DNA of 5,082 nt, from positions 1 through 5,082 of the forward strand of contig CAZWDL010000227.1 in assembly GCA_964632995.1 (NCBI GenBank). The letters are read 5' to 3'. The notes beneath the pieces were generated by a model. It ran no database searches. It was not told the DNA's origin and worked only from the letters and a program-made list of their open reading frames with translations. Positions 1 to 5,082 of the stretch are shown here, in pieces. Each line of letters starts with the position of its first letter. Position 1 is the stretch's first letter. The DNA comes from CAZWDL01 sp964632995. GTDB taxonomy: Bacteria > Bacteroidota > Bacteroidia > Chitinophagales > Saprospiraceae. The translations under genes and the position numbers were made by a program.

Positions 1-11
1 CTCGGTTTTGG

Positions 12-185
12 TCAGGCCCATTTGCAAGTATATTTATTGATTGCAATATTACGATTAAAGAATTTGGAATCCAAAAATTTACTGCTCCGTTTATGGAAAA
101 AATGGTCAAAGAAGTTCGCATTGAACTTTTCGCTTCCAAACCCGGCCTCCAAACATGCTCTTACATCGTAGGTTTTCATGTTCAT
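12..185 (-). CDS. Doubtful small ORF, 57 codons, unrecognised
   Basis: This minus-strand frame reads from an ATG at 185-183 to a TGA at 14-12. The product starts MNMKTYDVRACLEAGFGSEK and is rich in Phe, Lys and Asn, with no membrane segment or signal peptide and only two cysteines. I do not recognise the family. The ATG lies 7 bases after the stop of the GDCCVxC remnant, which is the spacing expected of a second gene in an old operon, and this is the main argument for it. Against it, there is no Shine-Dalgarno sequence, the region is AT-rich, and the plus strand is also open across it. It could be a real small gene, a leftover of a longer decayed gene, or chance. Confidence 0.15.
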   Translation of the reverse strand: MNMKTYDVRACLEAGFGSEKFNANFFDHFFHKRSSKFLDSKFFNRNIAINKYTCKWA

Positions 186-192
186 TATTCTT

Positions 193-314
193 TCAGTTTC
201 CGCAACAAGTGCTTTCGCCACCCTTCTGGATGGGCGGGCAAGCGGCCGATCCGTAACGCAACAGTTTCCCGCTTTTGGTTTGAGTACCGTTTTGCAGTTT
301 TCACACTCGTCGCC
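193..314 (-). pseudogene. Broken remnant of a GDCCVxC-domain small protein gene
   Basis: Reading the minus strand from about 314, one frame gives GDECENCKTVLKPKAGNCCV, closely matching the core of the GDCCVxC-domain (seleno)protein family, whose members read roughly ECENCxxVLKPKxGDCCV. The match then jumps to another frame at about 255: YGSAACPPIQ followed by KGGESTCCGN and a TGA at 195-193, which is the usual YGxxxCPPIQ...CC tail. About 10 bases that would encode the FCS of CCVFCSYG are missing, so the frame is shifted and the redox-type Cys (Sec in some members) after CCV is lost. The expected N-terminal half (CPxCG pair and the MPTDACQ-like segment) is not visible upstream. Family members are small Cys-rich proteins, often near metal-resistance genes; their function is poorly known. 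The family match is seen in both frames; a sequencing error is an alternative to a true deletion but would not explain the missing N-terminus. Confidence 0.72.
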
Positions 315-485
315 ATGTGGCTGGGCAGCCTCTTTCTGCTGATCAGGGGAGGAGGCAGGTGGTCGGTTGACTTAACCCGGATTATATCCGCCCGAAAGCC
401 TGTCCCGTACCAAAGTGCGCGGACCTTTGAGAAGAAGTGGTGAGGATGACTGACTAAACGAGCGCAAGCGAGTAGACTTGCGGTG

Positions 486-540
486 TTGGCCTCGGCGCCC
501 ACAAAGTCAGCGGTAGCTCCCCCAGTCTTGGCCAGGCGCC
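486..540. repeat. Imperfect direct repeat TTGGCC-GGCGCC, two copies
   Basis: TTGGCC followed by GGCGCC occurs at 486-499 (2-base gap, TC) and again at 528-540 (1-base gap, A), 42 bases apart. Each half is itself largely palindromic (GGCC, GGCGCC), so the two copies can also pair with each other. The first copy sits inside a weak stem whose ends are GACTT (475-479) and AAGTC (504-508). No known element is recognised. It may be the relic of a mobile element end, a structured RNA segment, or chance in GC-rich sequence. Confidence 0.35.
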
Positions 541-606
541 TCCGGATTTTGGGAAAGAGGGGTAAAGGTAGCGAAGGACGCCGTTACTTTTAGATTTAAA
601 GTTGAC

Positions 607-626
607 TGAAGCCACTGTATGCTTCA
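607..626. promoter_or_regulatory. Inverted repeat TGAAGC-N8-GCTTCA, possible operator
   Basis: A perfect 6-bp inverted repeat with an 8-base centre (20 bp in all) lies about 110 bases before the likely start of the ATPase gene. The geometry fits a dimeric helix-turn-helix repressor site. The stem is too short and AT-balanced, with no T-run following it, to be called a terminator. Its role as an operator is inference from position. Confidence 0.35.
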
Positions 627-661
627 ATTAACCGCCATCAAATATAACCTTTCTTTTACAG

Positions 662-697
662 ATTCGTAAATAAGGTACGAATATGTATATTACGAAC
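662..697. promoter_or_regulatory. Inverted repeat ATTCGTA-N7-TACGAAT plus a third half-site; candidate operator
   Basis: ATTCGTA at 662-668 and TACGAAT at 676-682 form a perfect 7-bp inverted repeat around a 7-base centre. A third half-site, TTACGAAC at 690-697, repeats TACGAA exactly 15 bases after the second, and AATAT-GT-ATATT at 680-691 is a further dyad linking them. This clustered, symmetric set in the AT-rich leader of a defence operon is what a repressor site would look like. It also overlaps the upstream ATG at 683, which argues that translation really starts at 737. No regulator gene is visible in the window. Confidence 0.5.
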
Positions 698-736
698 TTC
701 GGGAGAACTGATACTAAACGAACACGACTAATCCAT

Positions 737-3700
737 ATGCAAAACCTCAGCTCATTACTGACACCGCGGCAGTCGGTCTTTGACCAAAGCTACAAAGATG
801 TGGTCCTTGACCTGACCGATCTGAATGAGGACAAGGTAAATCCAGACCGTTTCTTCGCCGAAAACTACATCACCAAAGGCATGGAACAGCTCTATACCAG
901 CGTGTTTCGCCGGATGGAAGGCTCCATGAACGATGGGGTCTTTAAATTGACCCAGGCCATGGGCGGGGGTAAAACCCACAGCATGATTGCCGTGGGACTG
1001 CTAGCTAAATTCCCGGAGTACCGTAAGCCGGTCATGGGTGCAGTGTATGATACGTCGTTCCGCGGGGCGGCGCGGGTCGTTGCTTTTTCCGGACGAGAAA
1101 AACCTAAGAACGGTATCTGGACGTTCATCGCCGAAAGCATCGGCAAGAAGGACGTATTCCAGGAACTCAACCGGGAAGGCGAGCCGCCGGGCCAATCGGA
1201 TTGGATTCGGCTGCTGCAAGGGGAGCCTACGCTGATCCTGCTGGATGAGCTGCCCGATTATCTGAACTATTCGACTACGGTGCAGAGTGGCCTGGGTACG
1301 CTGGCCGACAAAACAGCCCGGGCGCTGACGACCTTACTGAATGCCATTGGTAAAGAAGAACTGTCGAACGTGGCCCTGGTGATCTCCGACTTGCAAAACG
1401 CCTACGCCAAGGGATCGGGCCAGATCGATCAGTTGCTGGGCGACTTTGAAAAAGAGACCAAACGGGTCGCGAAAAGTTTTACCCCGGTACGGCAAAATAC
1501 GAATGAGATCTACCACATTCTGCGCAAGCGCCTCTTTACCGAAGAGGTCGCGGAAGAAGTGGTTAATGAAGTCGCCGCAGCCTACGGCAAAGAGGTGGAG
1601 CAGGCCGCAAAAATGGAGCTGACTAATGAATCACCCCGGCAAATAGAAGCCGCCATTCGCGACAGCTATCCCTTCCATCCGGCCATGCGGGAACTGTATG
1701 CCCGCTTTAAGGAAAACCCCGGCTTTATGCAGACGCGGGGCCTCATCCGCCTGATGCGGGCCATCACCGCCCGCATGTTTGACCCGAAACACGGCTGGGC
1801 GCACCGCAGCTACCTCATCCATCCCTACGATATCGATCCGAATGACGATAGCGTCAATGCCCAGCTCAATGAGATCAATAATAAGCTCATCAATGCCATC
1901 TCGAATGACATCGCCTCGGGAGGGGACGCGGCAGCAGAAAAGATCTCTGAAGAGCTGCAAACCGACCTGCCGGCCCGCGCGGCCAAACTGATCTTTATGT
2001 CTTCTCTCAGCATGGTGCAGGGGGGATTGAAGGGCTTAAAAATGAATGAGCTTACGGCCATGCTGGCGGCGCCGGACGTGGATATTACCCAACTAAAAAC
2101 CGCCGTCATCCCAGCCTTGCGTGAACGCTCCTGGTACCTGCACGTGGATAAAAGCGGGGCGCTGCTCTACAAGGACGTCGCCAACGTGTCGGCCAAGGTG
2201 AATAGCTACCGCAAAGGGTACAATCCGGAGGCCATCCGCAAAGAAATGCGCACCCTGTTGCAGGATCTTTTCGAGCCCAGGATGAAAGACCTCTATCAGC
2301 GTCTTTATGTCTTACCGGCCCTGGATGAGATCGAAGTGGATAAAGACACCATCTCTCTGGTGATTTTCCAGCCTTACGCCCAGGGCGGACTGCACCCGGA
2401 GCTTAAAGCCTGGTACGACAATCTGCGCTACAAAAACCGCGTGTTTTTCCTGACCGGCGATCAGCAGTCGATCGATACGGTCTTTGATAATGCCAAAAGT
2501 ATCCGGGCCGCGCAAGATGTCAAGGCGGAATTTGACAGCGACAAGGTGCCTGCCAATGACCCCCAATATCAGGAGGTGGAGGAACTGCTCAGCACCTACC
2601 GCTTCCGCTTTTATTCGGCTACGACCAACATCTTTACCAAGCTGACCTTCCCCACCAAACGGGGACTGATGGACTCCAATATCAATCTGCAGTACGTGCA
2701 GAATAAATTTGACGGCGAAGAACAGATCCGCCAGGCCATGATCGAGAAGCGGAAGTTTACCACGGAGATCGAAAAGGATGCCTTTTTGCAGCAGCTGGAG
2801 CAAAAGCTGTTTCAGGGGCAAAAGGAGCGGCCCTGGAATGAAGTGGTCGAGTCGGCGGCGACGGATACCTCCTGGGTGTGGCACAAACCGAATGCGCTGC
2901 AGCAAAGCAAGCGCGAGCAGGTCATGAAAGACCACTGGCGCGAAGATGGGAACTGGATCAAGATCGGCCCCTTCCCCAAACCACCCACCGATGTGCGGGT
3001 GCAGGAGATGGGGCGCGATGCCGACACCGGCAAAATGCGCCTGCGCATACAACCGGTACGCGGCGCCATTGTGCACTACGCCTACGGGCAAAAGGTGACG
3101 GCCAACGATCCGGTCTGGGATACCAAGAAAGACCTCGTTACCGACGAACTCCACGTATCCTTTCTGTGCGTTGACCCCGAGGGCGAGCATAACATCGGCG
3201 ATCCCGTGGTCTGGCAAAATACCATTGACCTGAAATACGATTTTTATCCGCAAGGGGATGCTTTTCGCATCGAGTTCACCGTGGCCCCGCGGAATGCCGA
3301 TATTTACTATTCCACCGACGGGAGCGAACCCGTGGAGTACGGCGCTGTGTACGAAGCTTCCTTTGTGGCGGAACCGAAGACCAAAATCCTCGCCGCCGCC
3401 CAAAAGGAGGATCTGCTGTCGGATACCAAGCAGTTTGACCTGCCGAACCTGGGCGCGGATCCCGACAAGGAGATCAATCCGGTGGTTCCCCTGGCCTACC
3501 AGAAGCGTATCCAGATGACCACCACCGCCGAGACCTTCCATTTTTTGAAACAACTGCAGCGCTTCGATGTGGAAGGCTACGGACTGGCCATCAACGTAGA
3601 CGGCGACCGCTGGCTGACCATGGAGGTAGACGGGGCGGTGAAATATGCAGCCGGGCAAATAGAGGAAGCCGTGAATTTTGTGTGGGATAAACTTTTACAT

Positions 3701-3826
3701 ACCGGCGAACTGAGCCTGGCCCTTTCCCGCCTGCGTTTTCAAACGGGCCAAAACTTTCTCGATTTTGTCCGGGAAACGAACCTGGAATACAAACCACAAG
3801 ACATTGAGCAACCCACCGAAGCATAA
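737..3826 (+). CDS. DUF499 family AAA-like ATPase, probable anti-phage defence motor
   Basis: The 1029-residue product belongs to the DUF499 family of large P-loop ATPases, found in phage-defence operons with DUF3780 and DUF1156 proteins. Visible motifs: Walker A AMGGGKTH (K79, T80), Walker B LILLDE (D170, E171), a sensor-like strand ending VALVISDLQ (about 212-220), and the conserved TPVRQNTNEIYHILRKRLF stretch from residue 249. The middle part is helical and resembles the family's usual body. Near residues 835-895 is a short beta domain with IYYSTDGSEP, like FN3/chitobiase-type C-terminal modules. There is no signal peptide or membrane segment, so the protein is cytoplasmic. I chose ATG 737 (MQNLSSLLTPRQSVFDQ) over the in-frame ATG at 683, because the extra 18 residues look unstructured and their codons overlap an inverted repeat. 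Neither start has a Shine-Dalgarno sequence. By analogy with BREX BrxC/PglY-type ATPases it may couple DNA sensing to a response; that is inference. Confidence 0.9.
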   Translation: MQNLSSLLTPRQSVFDQSYKDVVLDLTDLNEDKVNPDRFFAENYITKGMEQLYTSVFRRMEGSMNDGVFKLTQAMGGGKTHSMIAVGLLAKFPEYRKPVMGAVYDTSFRGAARVVAFSGREKPKNGIWTFIAESIGKKDVFQELNREGEPPGQSDWIRLLQGEPTLILLDELPDYLNYSTTVQSGLGTLADKTARALTTLLNAIGKEELSNVALVISDLQNAYAKGSGQIDQLLGDFEKETKRVAKSFTPVRQNTNEIYHILRKRLFTEEVAEEVVNEVAAAYGKEVEQAAKMELTNESPRQIEAAIRDSYPFHPAMRELYARFKENPGFMQTRGLIRLMRAITARMFDPKHGWAHRSYLIHPYDIDPNDDSVNAQLNEINNKLINAISNDIASGGDAAAEKISEELQTDLPARAAKLIFMSSLSMVQGGLKGLKMNELTAMLAAPDVDITQLKTAVIPALRERSWYLHVDKSGALLYKDVANVSAKVNSYRKGYNPEAIRKEMRTLLQDLFEPRMKDLYQRLYVLPALDEIEVDKDTISLVIFQPYAQGGLHPELKAWYDNLRYKNRVFFLTGDQQSIDTVFDNAKSIRAAQDVKAEFDSDKVPANDPQYQEVEELLSTYRFRFYSATTNIFTKLTFPTKRGLMDSNINLQYVQNKFDGEEQIRQAMIEKRKFTTEIEKDAFLQQLEQKLFQGQKERPWNEVVESAATDTSWVWHKPNALQQSKREQVMKDHWREDGNWIKIGPFPKPPTDVRVQEMGRDADTGKMRLRIQPVRGAIVHYAYGQKVTANDPVWDTKKDLVTDELHVSFLCVDPEGEHNIGDPVVWQNTIDLKYDFYPQGDAFRIEFTVAPRNADIYYSTDGSEPVEYGAVYEASFVAEPKTKILAAAQKEDLLSDTKQFDLPNLGADPDKEINPVVPLAYQKRIQMTTTAETFHFLKQLQRFDVEGYGLAINVDGDRWLTMEVDGAVKYAAGQIEEAVNFVWDKLLHTGELSLALSRLRFQTGQNFLDFVRETNLEYKPQDIEQPTEA

Positions 3827-3830
3827 GGAG
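3825..3830 (+). promoter_or_regulatory. AAGGAG abutting the DUF3780 start codon
   Basis: The TAA stop of the ATPase gene runs into AAGGAG, which touches ATG 3831 with no spacer. A normal Shine-Dalgarno sequence needs about 5-9 bases, so this one is unlikely to work in the usual way. Ribosomes finishing the ATPase more probably restart directly (translational coupling). It helps to fix the start at 3831 rather than the in-frame ATG at 3765, which lies inside the ATPase gene. Confidence 0.35.
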
Positions 3831-4430
3831 ATGATTGATTTTGGCTTTGTGCCGGCCCAAAGTGAGCATCACTTTGTAGTGGTGATCCCGCGCTCCAAAA
3901 AGCAGGAAGTAACGGTGCACGAGCTGTATCAGTACGAGCCGGAGATAACGGTGGAGGGCCTGCAAATGCGTTTCCTGGGCCCCGGCTACACCGGCAAGGT
4001 ACGCCTCAGCCGCACCCGCTGGGATCTGCTGGAGCGCTACCTGCGCAGTGAGTTCAACCAACGTCTGCGCGCCTCCAAAGCCAGCACGAAAAGCATATCC
4101 TGGAAGCAGGGCCTCAACTATGTGCACCGCCTCTTCGGCAAGGAGCTGATGGTGCTGCTCTGGGCCATGGAAGAGGCCGACCCCAACCGCGCCAATCAGG
4201 CCGTGGAAAACTGGCTGGGCCTGCGCCCCGAAGAGCGCTGGTGGCTCTACACCATCACCAACGCCGCCACCGGCCATCCGGAAAATGGCCGGGGGCGGGG
4301 CTGGCGCAAAGCCCTGCGCTTTGCCCTCACCGAAAACCCCATCCCGGAAGGCGCCTACACCCAAAAACTGCTCGACGAGGAAAAACTCCTGCTGTTTGAA
4401 GAAGAAAACGATTACCCCGCTAAAAAATAA
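3831..4430 (+). CDS. DUF3780 protein, accessory subunit of the defence module
   Basis: The 199-residue product begins MIDFGFVPAQSEHHFVVVIP, the typical opening of DUF3780 proteins, and its length fits the family (about 190-200). It is predicted cytoplasmic. An N-terminal beta-rich part (about 1-60) is followed by a helical, Trp/Arg-rich part with RTRWDLLERY (61-70), RLFGKELMVLLWAMEEAD (100-117), RPEERWWLY (132-140) and RGRGWRKALRFAL (154-166), and ends in an acidic tail. I see no catalytic motif. The biochemical function of DUF3780 is unknown to me; its constant company with DUF499 and DUF1156 genes suggests a subunit or adaptor. The start at 3831 lies 4 bases after the ATPase stop. An in-frame ATG at 3765 would add 22 residues overlapping the ATPase gene and is rejected because the family's conserved N-terminus begins at 3831. 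Confidence 0.87.
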   Translation: MIDFGFVPAQSEHHFVVVIPRSKKQEVTVHELYQYEPEITVEGLQMRFLGPGYTGKVRLSRTRWDLLERYLRSEFNQRLRASKASTKSISWKQGLNYVHRLFGKELMVLLWAMEEADPNRANQAVENWLGLRPEERWWLYTITNAATGHPENGRGRGWRKALRFALTENPIPEGAYTQKLLDEEKLLLFEEENDYPAKK

Positions 4431-4436
4431 TACCCC

Positions 4437-5082
4437 ATGCCCGCTTTTATTGAACAACAATTTCCGGTCTCTAAAGTCTCCAAGGAAAGCTATAAGGAGC
4501 GAAAGGCCAATAACAGCCAAACGCTGACCGGCCTGGGCAAGTGGTGGGGCCGCAAGCCGCTGGTGCTGGTGCGGGCGACCCTTATCGGCCTGTTGCTGCC
4601 GGCCAGCGATGATCCCGACAAAGATCAGGAGGTCTTCCTGCGCCTGATGACCATGGACGAAGAGGGCCTGCGCCGCCGCCGCAGTAAGAATCTTTCCGCC
4701 AAGGACCTGGCCGCACAATTGACCGCTGGAGAGCGTGCTCAATACCTTACGGAAAACGCCCAAGGAGGCTGGGCCTGGCAAAGTGAGCTGTCGCGCGAGC
4801 AGAAGGCTGACGCACAGGAATTGGCTTTTCAGCGCCTGTCGTACGACGAAAAGCTGCGCCTCTGCGATCGTCCCGAGCAGATCGAAGGGCCTTCACCGGC
4901 ATCCTGGGAGGTGATCAATGCCCACTGCGGCACCACGGCGGGCAGTCTGACTGAGTGGGTGCAGCAGATGGGTGAGAAACAATTTGGCCATAGCCCGCGG
5001 GTGGGCGATGCCTTCTGCGGGGGCGGTTCCATTCCCTTTGAGGCGGCTCGCCTGGGCTGTCAGGCCTACGGCAGTGACCTCA
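4437..5082 (+). CDS. DUF1156 domain DNA methyltransferase, N-terminal part, cut by window end
   Basis: The frame opens at ATG 4437, 6 bases after the DUF3780 stop, and runs 215 codons off the right edge. The N-terminus is a DUF1156 domain: KERKANNSQTLTGLGKWWGR followed by KPLVLVRA (about residues 20-47). A charged linker-like helical region follows (about 54-165). From residue 189, VGDAFCGGGSIPFEAARLG and a strand ending in GSDL form the SAM-binding motif I and the acidic end of strand 2 of a class I methyltransferase. Family members are usually around 900-1000 residues, with the catalytic (N/D/S)PPY motif well beyond this point, so catalysis cannot be judged here. Likely role: modification (probably N6-adenine) of host DNA to mark self. 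There is no Shine-Dalgarno sequence (TAATACCCC precedes the ATG); expression is probably coupled to the upstream gene. Confidence 0.88.
   Translation, partial: MPAFIEQQFPVSKVSKESYKERKANNSQTLTGLGKWWGRKPLVLVRATLIGLLLPASDDPDKDQEVFLRLMTMDEEGLRRRRSKNLSAKDLAAQLTAGERAQYLTENAQGGWAWQSELSREQKADAQELAFQRLSYDEKLRLCDRPEQIEGPSPASWEVINAHCGTTAGSLTEWVQQMGEKQFGHSPRVGDAFCGGGSIPFEAARLGCQAYGSDL

Larger units (their letters stand above)
315..736. other. Gene-free stretch between the remnant and the defence operon
   Basis: No protein-like reading frame was found here on either strand. The open frames present (plus strand to 443, minus strand from 502) give compositions with no family resemblance and overlap the GDCCVxC remnant. 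The left part to about 560 is GC-rich and contains a 13-bp dyad at 378-390 (CGGAT, TAT, ATCCG) and an imperfect direct repeat at 486-540. From about 580 the sequence becomes AT-rich, as expected of a promoter region, and carries two perfect inverted repeats. I saw no convincing sigma-70 pair: TTGACT at 602-607 has no -10 partner at normal spacing, and TTTACA at 655-660 has only weak -10 candidates. I also found no clear Bacteroidota TAnnTTTG box and no tRNA. The operon promoter most likely lies within about 580-736. Confidence 0.6.

Noticed and set aside
366..377. Possible integron attC core or tRNA T-arm around GGTTGACTTAACC
   Set aside because: No matching second core site, D-arm, anticodon arm or acceptor stem can be assembled around it.
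93..443. Plus-strand ORF of 116 codons
   Set aside because: It lies opposite the GDCCVxC remnant, resembles no family, and mixes AT-rich and GC-rich segments; it is best read as a shadow frame.
185..502. Minus-strand ORF of 105 codons
   Set aside because: It overlaps the remnant in a different frame; the family match lies in the other two frames, and this translation shows no conserved motif.
602..648. Sigma-70 promoter using TTGACT (602) and TATAAC (643)
   Set aside because: The spacing between them is 35 bases, far beyond the usual 16-18, and no alternative -10 stands at the right distance.
683..736. N-terminal extension of the ATPase from ATG 683
   Set aside because: The 18 extra residues do not look like the family N-terminus, and the codons overlap the inverted-repeat cluster; ATG 737 is preferred, though not proven.
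2312..3658. Long minus-strand ORF (448 codons) inside the ATPase gene
   Set aside because: It is a shadow of a GC-rich coding frame: the plus strand carries a recognised, uninterrupted family protein and this translation is low in motif content.
3591..4781. Minus-strand ORF of 396 codons spanning three plus-strand genes
   Set aside because: It crosses the ends of the ATPase, all of DUF3780 and the start of the methyltransferase gene, all of which are recognised on the plus strand.

Overview
The window holds the left end of a probable anti-phage defence operon on the plus strand, entered through a gene-poor stretch of about 740 bases. The three operon genes are a DUF499-type AAA-like ATPase (737-3826), a small DUF3780 protein (3831-4430) and the first 215 codons of a DUF1156-type DNA methyltransferase (4437 to the window end). 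They are separated by only 4 and 6 bases, so they are almost certainly co-transcribed. In known systems this trio forms the core of a methylase/ATPase/helicase defence module (related to what has been called Hma, and reminiscent of BREX and DISARM). A helicase and a PLD-type nuclease would be expected downstream, outside the window.

Left region (1-736). Positions 1-190 are clearly AT-rich, about 190-560 are GC-rich, and about 580-736 are AT-rich again. This mosaic looks like the worn edge of a genomic island. On the minus strand at 193-314 lies the C-terminal part of a cysteine-rich GDCCVxC-domain gene. Its two conserved halves sit in different frames, so it is a broken remnant. A 57-codon minus-strand reading frame follows it and is of doubtful reality. 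The stretch 315-736 has no convincing gene. It holds an imperfect direct repeat and, closer to the operon, two perfect inverted repeats that are candidate operators.

How the genes would work together (inference from families): the DUF1156 enzyme would modify host DNA, the DUF499 ATPase would act as the motor or switch linking recognition to a response, and the DUF3780 protein would be an accessory subunit. The missing helicase/nuclease would supply the attack on unmodified DNA.

Organism: a bacterium with coding GC somewhat above 50%. Two of the three operon genes have no Shine-Dalgarno sequence, and the third has one jammed against its start codon. This weak use of Shine-Dalgarno signals, with A-rich leaders, fits Bacteroidota or a relative, but the window does not prove it.
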